Shown here: piece after piece, positions 56,714 to 64,000 of the stretch | Layout of the letters: each line of letters begins with the position of its first letter | How positions within the stretch are numbered: position 1 is the first letter of the stretch | DNA from: an uncultured Collinsella sp. | GTDB taxonomy: Bacteria > Actinomycetota > Coriobacteriia > Coriobacteriales > Coriobacteriaceae | Direction of reading: 5' to 3' | DNA length: 64,000 nt | Assembly (NCBI GenBank): GCA_900541855.1 | Contig: UQLD01000008.1 | Span: 1 to 64,000 of the forward strand | Program-made: the position numbers and the translations under genes | Notes under the pieces: generated by a model | What the model was told of the DNA's origin: nothing | Seen by the model: the letters and a program-made list of their open reading frames with translations, nothing else | Databases searched by the model: none

Positions 56714-57472
56714 TCACTCCTCGCTCTGCGAATACGAAGCGTCCAAAATCTCCTGCGCGTAAGCGCGCCCCTCGGGCGTGAGCCGCGCTGTCTCGATCAG
56801 ATCGGGACGCCAGCGGCAGGTGCGCTCGATGGCGTTCTTACGACGCCAGGCATCGACCTTGGCGTGATCGCCGCTCACAAGCACCGGCGGCACGCCCTCG
56901 CCGTTGAACTCGGCGGGGCGGGTGTACTGCGCGTACTCGAGCAGTCCTCCGTCCTCGGCGGTCGAGAATGACTCGTCCACATTGCTCATCTCGTCGCCCA
57001 GGGCGCCGGGAATCAGGCGTACGACGGCATCGGCAACGACCATAGCGGGAAGCTCGCCGCCCGTGAGCACGTAGTCGCCGATCGACAGACGCTCATCGGC
57101 ATACGCATACGCGCGCTCGTCGACGCCCTCGTAGCGGCTGCACACAAACAGCAGGCGCTCACTTTTGAGCAGGCGCTCGGCCACATGCTGCGTAAAGGGC
57201 TCGCCACAGGGGGTGAAGAACACAACCGTGGGCTTGGGACCCTCTGCGCCAATGGCCTCGATGGCCTCTGCGATAGGCTCGACCTTCATGAGCATGCCCT
57301 GCCCGCCGCCGTACGGCTCGTCATCGACGGTACGATGGCGGTCGTGCGTCCAGTCGCGCAGGTTATACGCCTTGAAATCAAAAAGGCCGGCCTTGCGGGC
57401 GCGGCCCAAGATCGATGTGGACATGACGGGCTCAAACATCTCGGGAAAGACCGAAAGGGTCTCGATCAGCAT
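56714..57472 (-). CDS. trmD: tRNA (guanine-N1-)-methyltransferase
   Basis: A 252-residue SAM enzyme that methylates G37 and prevents frameshifting. It has the trefoil-knot SPOUT fold, with YNLRDWTHDRHRTVDDEPYGGGQGMLMK and the knot segment RLSIGDYVLTGGELPA. It sits 10 bases after rimM. Confidence 0.97.
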   Translation of the reverse strand: MLIETLSVFPEMFEPVMSTSILGRARKAGLFDFKAYNLRDWTHDRHRTVDDEPYGGGQGMLMKVEPIAEAIEAIGAEGPKPTVVFFTPCGEPFTQHVAERLLKSERLLFVCSRYEGVDERAYAYADERLSIGDYVLTGGELPAMVVADAVVRLIPGALGDEMSNVDESFSTAEDGGLLEYAQYTRPAEFNGEGVPPVLVSGDHAKVDAWRRKNAIERTCRWRPDLIETARLTPEGRAYAQEILDASYSQSEE

Positions 57473-57482
57473 GTTGTCCTCC

Positions 57483-58004
57483 CTACTTGTCCATATCGAT
57501 CAGGCCGTCCATAACGTGGACGGAAATTGTTCCTGTGTCGGGAAGATCGAGCACGACCTGCTCGATCACGGGAATCAGTACCTCGCCGTACCGATCGCCC
57601 TCGACAACCCAAACATCGTTAGCGAGCGTCGACATGATCTCGACGATCGTGCCGAGCGAACCGAAGCGCTCGTCGACCACCTCGCGACCCATCAGGTCGG
57701 TATAGGCAGCGTCGAGCGAATCGAGCTCAAAGTCGTCACGATTTGCCAGCACGTAGCATCCCGTGATGCCCTCGGCGGCCGTCAAGTCGTCAATGCCCTC
57801 AAACGAGACCAGATCGCCATCGCCCGTATCGGTGACGGACACGACCGTGCAAAAGCGGTCGCGCTTGAGCGCCGGCGGCGTCAGGGCGACGCGCATACCA
57901 GGCTCTAATACAGAAGGAAGCCCCCGCAGCGGCTGCGCGAGGACCTCCCCCTTCCTTCCGTGCGGCTTGACCACACGGGCGATGTTTTTGTACTGGGACC
58001 TCAA
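57483..58004 (-). CDS. rimM: 16S rRNA processing protein RimM
   Basis: A 173-residue 30S maturation factor that binds S19. It has the N-terminal RimM barrel (IARVVKPHGRKGEVLAQPL) and a C-terminal PRC barrel (about 95-168, with DLMGREVVDERFGSLG). The start is TTG at 58004, four bases after khpA. The ribosome binding site is weak (TAGGA close by), so it is probably coupled. Confidence 0.93.
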   Translation of the reverse strand: MRSQYKNIARVVKPHGRKGEVLAQPLRGLPSVLEPGMRVALTPPALKRDRFCTVVSVTDTGDGDLVSFEGIDDLTAAEGITGCYVLANRDDFELDSLDAAYTDLMGREVVDERFGSLGTIVEIMSTLANDVWVVEGDRYGEVLIPVIEQVVLDLPDTGTISVHVMDGLIDMDK

Positions 58005-58008
58005 GGTC

Positions 58009-58293
58009 CTAGCCCAGAACCTCTACCTCGACAGCAGTGTCGAGGCGAGCGGCCAGTGCACGGGCGAGCGTGCGAATGGCCTTGATGGTACGGCCACGAC
58101 GGCCGATGACCTTAGCGACGTCATCCTCGGCGACCGAAACCTCAATCGTAGAGGCGTCGTCACCATCGATGACCTCAAGGCTCACGGAATCCGGGTCGTC
58201 GACGATCTGAACAACGAGATATTCGACGAGATCGGCGATGCGATCTGAGAGCATTGCCTCACCCTCGAGCTGTGCAGCGTCAACCTCAGGCAC
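58009..58293 (-). CDS. khpA: KH-domain RNA-binding protein KhpA
   Basis: A 94-residue protein with a single KH domain: VAEDDVAKVIGRRGRTIKAIRTLARALA contains the GxxG loop (GRRG). In Gram-positive bacteria KhpA pairs with KhpB and affects small-RNA function and cell elongation. The start is GTG with GGAG six bases upstream; an internal ATG 13 codons later also has a fair site. The position between rpsP and rimM is conserved. Confidence 0.9.
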   Translation of the reverse strand: MPEVDAAQLEGEAMLSDRIADLVEYLVVQIVDDPDSVSLEVIDGDDASTIEVSVAEDDVAKVIGRRGRTIKAIRTLARALAARLDTAVEVEVLG

Positions 58294-58296
58294 GAT

Positions 58297-58638
58297 TTAC
58301 TCCTCGGCGCCCTCAGCGGCCTCAGCGGCAGCCTTAGCGGCCTCGGCCTCTTTGGCGAGCTGCTTCTTGGACTTCTTGACGACGGTCTCGGTCTTCTCGC
58401 CCTCGTTGGCGGCCTTGACCAGAGCGGCGACGGCGTCGGTGAGCTGAGCGCCCTTGGACTGCCAGTCGGCGATCTTCTCGAGGTCGAGGTTGATGGTCTT
58501 GGGGGCGGTCATCGGGTTGTAGCGGCCAACCTCCTCGATGATACGACCGTCACGCGGGGCGCGGGAATCGGCGACGACGACACGGTAGTACGGACGCTTC
58601 TTAGCGCCGTGACGAGCAAGGCGAATCTTGACTGCCAA
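58297..58638 (-). CDS. rpsP: 30S ribosomal protein S16
   Basis: A 113-residue protein beginning AVKIRLARHGAKKRPYYRVVVADSR. The conserved domain is about 80 residues. The remainder is an Ala/Glu/Lys-rich, probably helical tail. The start is TTG with GGAGGAG upstream. It is the first gene of rpsP-khpA-rimM-trmD-lepB. Confidence 0.95.
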   Translation of the reverse strand: MAVKIRLARHGAKKRPYYRVVVADSRAPRDGRIIEEVGRYNPMTAPKTINLDLEKIADWQSKGAQLTDAVAALVKAANEGEKTETVVKKSKKQLAKEAEAAKAAAEAAEGAEE

Positions 58639-58694
58639 AGGAAACTCCTCCAACCAAGCAGCTTTAGGCTGCAACTACAAACAAACAGTTGAAC

Positions 58695-58723
58695 ATAATA
58701 CGCCATCGACGCGGGCAGGTGAA
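58695..58723 (-). promoter_or_regulatory. promoter of the rpsP operon
   Basis: TTCACC, a 17-base spacer, then TATTAT on the minus strand, about 57 bases before rpsP. Confidence 0.55.
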
Positions 58724-58827
58724 GTCCGTGAGACCAACTTCTTCGGTGTAGTCGAGGGCAAATCCATATCTTAGACAAGAATTCGGGATTTGCAAGCACA
58801 TACACGCACCCCACATGAGCTGCGCGG

Positions 58828-58833
58828 TATACT
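58828..58833 (+). promoter_or_regulatory. -10 for a leaderless dinB transcript
   Basis: TATACT ends 6 bases before the dinB ATG, so transcription should start at or beside the A of the ATG. There is no Shine-Dalgarno sequence. A LexA-type GAAC-N4-GTTC box was not found. Confidence 0.5.
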
Positions 58834-58839
58834 CATGAC

Positions 58840-60093
58840 ATGGAAAGACGCGAACATACATACGGTTATGAGGATGCCACAGGCGTCACGCCGCCTCCCT
58901 GGACGGGTCCGGCGGTGGGCCTGATGGACCTCGATGCGTTTTTTGCGAGCGTGGAGATGCTCGATCATCCCGAATGGCGCGGCAAGCCGCTCATCGTGGG
59001 CGGAGACGCCGATTCGCGTGGCGTCGTGTCCACGTGTTCGTATGAGGCACGTCGCTTTGGCGTGCACTCTGCCATGGCCTCGGCCGAAGCGCGGCACTTG
59101 TGCCCGCAAGCCATTTGGACGCACGGGCATTTTAATCGCTACCGCGAGGTCAGCGCGCAGGTCATGGCGATTCTCGCCGACGAGACCCCGCGCGTTGAGC
59201 GCGTATCCATCGACGAAGCCTTTATCGATATCACACCGGGTCGCTTTGCGCCCGAAGACCCGCTGCTGGTTGCGCGGCGTATAAGCGACCGCGTGGCAGG
59301 GCTGGGAGTGACCTGCTCCATTGGCGTGGGCTGCAACAAGACGGTCGCAAAGATCGCAAGCGAGCGGGATAAGCCGTTTGGGCTGACCATCGTGCGCCCC
59401 GGAACCGAGCAGCGCTTTTTGGCCGCGCTGCCGGTATCTGCCATGAGCGGCATCGGGCGCTCGGCCGAGGAGCGACTGCGCCGCATGCGCATCTACACCC
59501 TCGGCGAGCTATCACGTGCACCGGAATCCACCTTGTCCTCTATTTTTGGCGTCAACGGCGAACGCATGCGCCAGCGTGCGCTGGGACTCGAAATCTCCGA
59601 AGTCACGAGTCTCGATGAAGAGCGCGAGGTCAAGTCGGTCAGCAATGAACGCACCTTTGCGAAAGATTTGACTGAGCGTGGGGATATTGAGGCGGCGATT
59701 GCGCTGTTGGGAGAGTCAGTGGGACGCCGCCTGCGCCGTCAGGGGCTGACGGGTGCCACGGTAACGCTCAAGCTTAAGTATTCGTATGGCAGCGGGCGTA
59801 CGGCACAGCGCCGGCTGCCTCATCCGACCGACGATGAGAACATCTTCGTGGCGGTTGCACTCGAACTGCTCGACAACATCTGGCAGGATGGCATGCATGT
59901 TCGCTTAGCGGGCATCGGCATGAGCGACTTCGACCACCAAGGCGGCATCCAGACTGACCTGTTCTGCGAGATCGATGACCGCGGAGCCCAATCCAGCGAC
60001 CGCCGCGACCTCTCCGTCGCCATCGACGCCGTCCGAGACAAATTCGGCGACACCGCCCTTTCCTTCGGCCGCCAATCCCGCTTCAATAACTAG
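58840..60093 (+). CDS. dinB: DNA polymerase IV
   Basis: A 417-residue Y-family translesion polymerase. The metal-binding LMDLDAFFASVE (about 28-39) and SIDEAFIDITPG (about 126-137), the finger and thumb regions with GCNKTVAKIASERDKP and a little-finger domain are present. The typical C-terminal clamp-binding peptide is not obvious; the end is SFGRQSRFNN. The ATG lies just after a -10 element, suggesting a leaderless message. It diverges from the rpsP operon. Confidence 0.94.
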   Translation: MERREHTYGYEDATGVTPPPWTGPAVGLMDLDAFFASVEMLDHPEWRGKPLIVGGDADSRGVVSTCSYEARRFGVHSAMASAEARHLCPQAIWTHGHFNRYREVSAQVMAILADETPRVERVSIDEAFIDITPGRFAPEDPLLVARRISDRVAGLGVTCSIGVGCNKTVAKIASERDKPFGLTIVRPGTEQRFLAALPVSAMSGIGRSAEERLRRMRIYTLGELSRAPESTLSSIFGVNGERMRQRALGLEISEVTSLDEEREVKSVSNERTFAKDLTERGDIEAAIALLGESVGRRLRRQGLTGATVTLKLKYSYGSGRTAQRRLPHPTDDENIFVAVALELLDNIWQDGMHVRLAGIGMSDFDHQGGIQTDLFCEIDDRGAQSSDRRDLSVAIDAVRDKFGDTALSFGRQSRFNN

Positions 60094-60137
60094 TCTTTTT
60101 TGGACGGGGGTTGCTGCCTTCCGTCCGACACGGCATT

Positions 60138-60172
60138 GGTAGTCAATTTGGGACGGGGCTATTTTAGCTACC
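60138..60172 (-). repeat. REP-like element A (inverted partner of B)
   Basis: A 35-bp element with GGTAG at one end and CTACC at the other. Its reverse complement matches 60226-60260 with a single mismatch. The central part is GGGACGGGGC. Confidence 0.85.
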
Positions 60173-60225
60173 CCTATATATCGGTTGAGATTCATTCGGC
60201 CTAATTCATTCACCGTCAGCCAAAG

Positions 60226-60260
60226 GGTAGCTAAAAAAGCCCCGTCCCAAATTGACTACC
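60226..60260 (+). repeat. REP-like element B
   Basis: A 35-bp near-perfect inverted copy of element A, 53 bases away. The pair could form a long hairpin. It begins GGTAGCTAAAAAAGCCCCGT. Confidence 0.85.
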
Positions 60261-60299
60261 CCGGATGTCCGGTTTGGCGGCCGCAGCAAAATTATCCCG

Positions 60300-60314
60300 C
60301 CTAAAATGAGCTAC
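60300..60314 (-). repeat. partial REP-like element at the transposase stop codon
   Basis: On the minus strand GTAGCTCATTTTAGG shares its first 11 bases with element D. The transposase stop codon TAG is part of it. Confidence 0.5.
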
Positions 60315-61060
60315 TTTTCAACTTTAACTTTTTGAATCGTGCAATGGCCGATACCCGTGAGGCGCACGATCTGCTTGATCGAAAAGCCCTCGCTTTTGAG
60401 CCTACGGATACAGTCATCACGCACGCCCTTGGGCAGAGCGTTGAGATAGTGAGGCTCGTATGGTTTGAGCAACGCCTGCGCAAACTCAAGCGCGTCAGTA
60501 TCACTCACATGAGCGCCATAACGGAAGCAATAGCCATTGGGCTCGCCCGAGGTGCTAAATGCAAAAAATCTCTGGGAATTCCCGAGCAACCCGAGCACGC
60601 AATCAGTCTTACAAATTCCCGGATAGCCCATATACTCGCTAAAGCTGCTCCAGCGATAGAGCGAAGCAGTGCCAATTCTGGCTTTCGCAGGGTTATCGTG
60701 AATGTAACGAACGCAGTTGAGCAGCTGATCATCATCGAGAATCGGCACACTCTTAAATCGATCCTGGAAAACAGGACCTCTCCTGCCTGTCTTAGAATTG
60801 AAATACATGGCATACGCCGTCGTAATCGAATGCATACAATCGCTCAGGTGAGCATGCCCGTCATCTAGCAACAAGTGAATGTGATTATCCATAAGGCACC
60901 ATGCGATAACATCCACTTTGAACTTCTGGCATTTCGAAGCTATCAGTCGAATCAGATAGAGTCGATCGTCAGCATCCTCAAATATCAGCTGACCACCACA
61001 GCCCTTTTGGACGACATGGTAATAGCCGTAAACAGAGATTTCCCGCGCGGTCCGAGTCAT
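60311..61060 (-). CDS. REP-associated tyrosine transposase (RAYT), Y1/HUH family
   Basis: A 249-residue single-strand DNA transposase-like protein. The HUH motif is HIH in CLMDNHIHLLL (about 78-88). The catalytic-tyrosine helix is TTAYAMYFNSKTGRRG, followed by FQDRFKS and VRYIHDNPAKA. The C-terminus ends in a helix-turn-helix (GFSIKQIVRLTGIGHCTIQK). No second gene or IS boundary is seen. Codon use is more AT-rich than neighbours, a sign of transfer. The ATG at 61060 follows GGAGGAG at six bases. GTAG-bounded repeats surround it, which is the hallmark of REP-RAYT systems. Confidence 0.85.
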   Translation of the reverse strand: MTRTAREISVYGYYHVVQKGCGGQLIFEDADDRLYLIRLIASKCQKFKVDVIAWCLMDNHIHLLLDDGHAHLSDCMHSITTAYAMYFNSKTGRRGPVFQDRFKSVPILDDDQLLNCVRYIHDNPAKARIGTASLYRWSSFSEYMGYPGICKTDCVLGLLGNSQRFFAFSTSGEPNGYCFRYGAHVSDTDALEFAQALLKPYEPHYLNALPKGVRDDCIRRLKSEGFSIKQIVRLTGIGHCTIQKVKVEK

Positions 61061-61161
61061 ACGCATCTCCTCCTCTACAGATAACAAATACGTTACCCGA
61101 GTCGGAAAGCTAAATATCACGCAATGAACCGCAACTCGCTTCTATCGGCGAACGGTAGGTA

Positions 61162-61194
61162 GTAGCTAAAAAAGCCCCGTCCCAAATTAGCTAC
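61162..61194 (+). repeat. REP-like element C
   Basis: A 33-bp element GTAGCTAA...TTAGCTAC whose ends form an 8-bp stem. It shares the central AAAAGCCCCGTCCCAAATT with element B. It lies about 100 bases before the transposase start. Confidence 0.85.
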
Positions 61195-61201
61195 TTTGGG
61201 C

Positions 61202-61244
61202 AAAAAGAAAGCCGGGCAGGTGCGGAAAACCGCAACTGCCCGGC
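61202..61244 (-). terminator. intrinsic terminator of obg-nadD-yqeK-rsfS
   Basis: A long stem (GCCGGGCAG plus GCGG / CCGC plus CTGCCCGGC with a two-base internal loop) followed by TTTCTTTTTG on the minus strand, about 40 bases after rsfS. Confidence 0.85.
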
Positions 61245-61255
61245 GATATGCGTGA

Positions 61256-61285
61256 GGGTAGCTAACCCCGTCTCAAATGAGCTAC
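61256..61285 (+). repeat. REP-like element D (diverged)
   Basis: A shorter copy bounded by GTAGCT and AGCTAC with a central CCCCGTCTCAAAT. It abuts the rsfS stop codon. Confidence 0.65.
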
Positions 61286-61740
61286 TAGAGGAGGTTGAGG
61301 GGGAGCTGGGGGGCGTCTCCCCAGAGTTTCTCGAGGCGGTAGAAGTCGCGGGCTTCGGGAGTGAAGACGTGGACGACAACCGAACCATAGTCCATGAGCA
61401 TCCAGGTCTTCTGCTCGCGGCCCTCGATGGAGAACGGATGCTCGCCGCAAGCCTCGGCGACCTTCTCCTCGATCTCGTCGACGATGGAATCAACCTGGCG
61501 ATTGTTGGTGCCGGTAGCGAGCACAAAGTAGTCGCACACATCGGAAAGCTCGGTCAGGTCGAGCACCTGAACGTCCTCGCCCTTCTTGTCGTAGGCGGCC
61601 TGCGCGGCGGCGCGGGCGACATCCTCGGCGGCGACACCGCTCGCGGACAGCGAGGCGGCGGTGCGGTCGGACGTGGCGGCGAAGCTCTTGTGCTCCACAC
61701 CTTCAAGAATCTGCTCGTCGGTCATGGTCTCGTCGGCCAT
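61285..61740 (-). CDS. rsfS: Ribosome silencing factor RsfS
   Basis: A 151-residue protein that binds L14 and blocks subunit joining when nutrients are scarce. The RsfS/Iojap domain (about 42-150) has CDYFVLATGTNNRQVDSIVDEIEEKV and GREQKTWMLMDYGSVVVHVFTPEARDFYRLEKLW. The first 40 residues are an Ala/Ser/Asp-rich extension not found in the usual 105-120-residue proteins. The ATG follows AGAGG. It is the last gene of the run. Confidence 0.94.
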   Translation of the reverse strand: MADETMTDEQILEGVEHKSFAATSDRTAASLSASGVAAEDVARAAAQAAYDKKGEDVQVLDLTELSDVCDYFVLATGTNNRQVDSIVDEIEEKVAEACGEHPFSIEGREQKTWMLMDYGSVVVHVFTPEARDFYRLEKLWGDAPQLPLNLL

Positions 61741-61767
61741 GGAATACCTCTTTCTAGACAGCCCGAG

Positions 61768-62376
61768 CTAGCGCAGCTGGGCGTAATGGTTGTAAATCGT
61801 AATAGCCGTGGGATAAAGATAGCGCCCGGACTGGATCACATAGACCAGACCTTGCGCAAAACAGGAGAAGAACAACTCATCGAGCGTCGACTCCCCCACC
61901 ATCTTGCGCAGCGCATGCGCATAGTCGCCGTGGCGGTTGGGCTCGATGGCATCGGCCACAAAGACCACCATATCGAGCGGTGTCATGTCGCAGGCACCCA
62001 CGGTGTGACGGTCGACAGCCTGGAAAACGGCCGGCGACAGCTCGGGAAAAAGCTGCGGAAGCTCATAGGCGGCAACAGGGCCATGCAAAAGCGGCGTCGC
62101 GGCGGAAGGAGAGCCGGCAATCTTAATGCCGTAATGCAGAGCGCGCGTGACCAGCTCGTCGTCGGAGAGCACTTTGTCCCAGTCATGGATCAGGCCGGCG
62201 GCAGCGGCATCAAAGCGGTCAACGCCGTAGACCTCGGCCAGATGAAGTGCGGTCTCGGCAACACCCAGCGAATGCACATAGCGCTTGCGCTTATCCTTCA
62301 TGCGAACATCGAGCAGCTCTTGAATGCGCTTGAGCAGCGCGCGCTCATCGCCCTCAAACTGATCCTCTACCGACAA
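61768..62376 (-). CDS. yqeK: HD-domain phosphohydrolase YqeK (probable Ap4A hydrolase)
   Basis: A 202-residue HD protein. The metal residues are in RYVHSLGVAETA, GLIHDWDKV, LLHGPVAAY and VDRHTVGA. Members of the YqeK family hydrolyse diadenosine tetraphosphate symmetrically. The place between nadD and rsfS is the conserved one. The start is TTG with GGGGG upstream. It follows nadD by 12 bases. Confidence 0.9.
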   Translation of the reverse strand: MSVEDQFEGDERALLKRIQELLDVRMKDKRKRYVHSLGVAETALHLAEVYGVDRFDAAAAGLIHDWDKVLSDDELVTRALHYGIKIAGSPSAATPLLHGPVAAYELPQLFPELSPAVFQAVDRHTVGACDMTPLDMVVFVADAIEPNRHGDYAHALRKMVGESTLDELFFSCFAQGLVYVIQSGRYLYPTAITIYNHYAQLR

Positions 62377-62388
62377 CGTAGACCCCCA

Positions 62389-63066
62389 TCACTCAAAATC
62401 TTCTTGGCCCAAATCGGCATATAGCCTGCGTTTGCGAATGTAGCCGAGCACGGACTCGCTCGTAAGATAGCGCACGCTCATACCGCGAGCTACTCGCTTA
62501 CGAATGTTCGTCGAGCTGATCGCCAGCGCCGGAATCTGAATATAGCGCACGTCGAACGGCAGCCCCGACTCTTTGATTCGGGCACGCGCCGTATCGATAT
62601 CAAAGCCCGGTCGTGTCGCCGCAATAAAGGTAGCAAGCTCAGCGATTCGTTCGGCATCATGCCAGGTAACAATATCGATAATCGCGTCGGCGCCCGTAAT
62701 AAAGTAGAGCTTTACCTGCGGCGGGTAAAAGTCGCGAAGGGCATGAAGCGTATCGGCCGTATAGGTTACACCCGGACGGTCAATCTCGAACCGACTCGCC
62801 AAAAAGGCCGGGTTCGCAGCGGTGGCGAGGACCGTCATGGCATAACGGTCCTCGGCAGGCGTCACCGGCTTGTCAAGCTTAAAGGCAGGCGTGCCCGCCG
62901 GCATAAAGAGCACGGCATCCAAGTCGAGGGACTCACGCGCCTGCTCAGCGGTCACCAGGTGCCCGTAATGGATGGGATCAAAGGTGCCACCCATAATGCC
63001 GAGCCTAAACTCCTGCCCGTCCTCTAGAGGAAGCTCGGGCAGACCGATTCCACCGCGCAGCGACAT
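62389..63066 (-). CDS. nadD: Nicotinate-nucleotide adenylyltransferase
   Basis: A 225-residue enzyme that makes deamido-NAD. The nucleotidyltransferase motif GGTFDPIHYGH is at 26-36 and the second motif is ISSTNIRKRV near the C-terminus. An extra 20 residues precede the usual start, but the ATG at 63066 is placed well against obg (3 bases) and the region reads as one frame. Confidence 0.95.
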   Translation of the reverse strand: MSLRGGIGLPELPLEDGQEFRLGIMGGTFDPIHYGHLVTAEQARESLDLDAVLFMPAGTPAFKLDKPVTPAEDRYAMTVLATAANPAFLASRFEIDRPGVTYTADTLHALRDFYPPQVKLYFITGADAIIDIVTWHDAERIAELATFIAATRPGFDIDTARARIKESGLPFDVRYIQIPALAISSTNIRKRVARGMSVRYLTSESVLGYIRKRRLYADLGQEDFE

Positions 63067-63069
63067 GGC

Positions 63070-64000
63070 TTACTCGCCCTCCGAGGTCTCGGCATCGTCC
63101 TCGGCATCCGCCGCATCGACAACCTCGACGCCCTCGTCCGCAGCATCGGCCACGTCAATGGCCTCGACGGCAACGTCCTCGCCAGCATCCTCGAGCTCTT
63201 CGTACTCCGAGAAGTCCTCGGCGCCCTCAAAGTCAAAGGCGCGCTGGCAAATGCGGACCTCGTCGCCCGCACGGCAACCGGCCTTCTCGAGCGCGTCGTC
63301 AACACCCATACGCGCAAACTTATGCTGCAGGTAAATGACGGCTTCCTCGTTTTCCCAGTCGGTCTGGATGACCATGCGCTCGATGGCACGACCGACCACG
63401 CGGAAGGCACCGGGCTCTTCCTGGACAATGCGGAAACGCTTCTCGCGCTGCAGGCGGCGACGCTCCCACTCCTCGTCGCGCAGATCGACCGGTTCATCAG
63501 AGACCGCCAGCTCGGCGCGAAGCTTGGCCACCTGCTCGCCCACGGCAAGCATCAGCGTGTTGAGGCCGGCGCCCGTAACAGCAGACACGGCAAAGAACAT
63601 ATGGCCATCGTCGAGCGCCGCACGCTTAAGGTCGGCAATCTTGTCGGCCGTGCCCGGCGCATCGCACTTGTTGGCAACGACGATCTGCGGACGCTCCGAA
63701 AGCTCGGCGCCATACTGCTCGAGCTCGCGGTTGATGATGCGATAGTCCTCGACCGGATCGCGATCCTCAAAACCACCCGTCATGTCGACGACATGCATGA
63801 TTAGGGCCGTACGCTCAATGTGGCGCAGGAACTGGTGACCCAGGCCCTTGCCCTCGCTCGCGCCCTCGATGAGACCGGGGACGTCGGCAACGACGTAAGA
63901 ATATTCGCCGGCACGCACCATGCCGAGGTTCGGCACGAGCGTGGTAAACGGGTAGTCAGCGATCTTGGGGCGGGCGGCACTCATGCGCGCGATGAGTGAG
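63070..64000 (-). CDS. obg: GTPase Obg (5' end outside window)
   Basis: The C-terminal 310 residues of a ribosome-assembly and stress GTPase. The frame enters at the right edge inside the G domain (SLIARMSAARPKIADYPFTTL). DVPGLIEGASEGKGLGH and NKCDAPG follow, then a TGS-like/OCT domain with EEPGAFRVVGRAIERMV. The tail of about 50 residues is strongly acidic (Glu, Asp, Ala, Val). The N-terminal Obg fold and P-loop are beyond the window. It is followed by nadD, yqeK and rsfS. Confidence 0.95.
   Translation of the reverse strand, partial: SLIARMSAARPKIADYPFTTLVPNLGMVRAGEYSYVVADVPGLIEGASEGKGLGHQFLRHIERTALIMHVVDMTGGFEDRDPVEDYRIINRELEQYGAELSERPQIVVANKCDAPGTADKIADLKRAALDDGHMFFAVSAVTGAGLNTLMLAVGEQVAKLRAELAVSDEPVDLRDEEWERRRLQREKRFRIVQEEPGAFRVVGRAIERMVIQTDWENEEAVIYLQHKFARMGVDDALEKAGCRAGDEVRICQRAFDFEGAEDFSEYEELEDAGEDVAVEAIDVADAADEGVEVVDAADAEDDAETSEGE

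Noticed and set aside
58675..58839. LexA box controlling dinB
   Set aside because: No GAAC-N4-GTTC palindrome is present. A lone GAACAT is not enough.

Overview
The window is a GC-rich bacterial chromosome segment made almost entirely of housekeeping genes, with nearly every gene on the minus strand. It most likely comes from an actinobacterium of the class Coriobacteriia, probably Collinsella or a close relative. Support for this is the actinobacterial-type integration host factor next to gmk, frequent GTG and TTG start codons, the MEP isoprenoid genes, and a fermentative bifunctional AdhE. The genus call is an inference from gene content and protein style, because no database comparison was possible. 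I recognised no tRNA, rRNA, CRISPR array or prophage.

Layout from left to right. (1) 1-14813: pnp and rpsO, each with its own terminator, then a long minus-strand run lepA-dusB-hemW-dnaJ paralogue-dnaJ-mtaB-phoH-ybeY-dgkA-era-recO (translation, RNA maturation, folding), followed upstream by rpsT. (2) 14947-21625: holA, the competence pair comEA-comEC, thiI, and mihF-gmk-rpoZ. (3) 21865-27313: the pyrimidine operon pyrR-pyrB-pyrC-pyrK-pyrD-pyrF, preceded by a leader with a PyrR-type RNA hairpin and an intrinsic terminator. (4) 27441-31910: the few plus-strand genes, rpmB, adhE and an aminoglycoside-phosphotransferase-like kinase. A decayed HUH (RAYT-type) transposase fragment bounded by a perfect 17-bp inverted repeat lies between rpmB and adhE. 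(5) 31936-42293: proS-ispG-rseP-dxr-cdsA-uppS-frr-pyrH (isoprenoid and phospholipid precursors, ribosome recycling) and rpsB-tsf. (6) 42343-48965: a DNA-uptake/recombination run yraN-comM-dprA-trmFO-xerC, then rplS and rnhB. (7) 49175-56140: ppdK, its regulatory kinase/phosphorylase, and glyQS. (8) 56148-58723: rpsP-khpA-rimM-trmD-lepB. (9) 58828-64000: dinB on the plus strand, an apparently intact REP-associated tyrosine transposase (RAYT) surrounded by GTAG-bounded repeats, then obg-nadD-yqeK-rsfS, with obg cut by the right edge.

The less ordinary items are the RAYT gene with its repeats and the separate RAYT relic; a near-identical 20-bp motif about 75 bases upstream of both competence operons (comEA-comEC and yraN-comM-dprA); a DnaJ paralogue whose dimerisation half is replaced by membrane segments; an RseP protease with a winged-helix-like insertion; a xerC reading frame that seems to start at a non-standard codon; and predicted leaderless transcripts for dinB and lepA. 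Several promoters share an extended -10 (TGn plus TATAGT or TATCAT).
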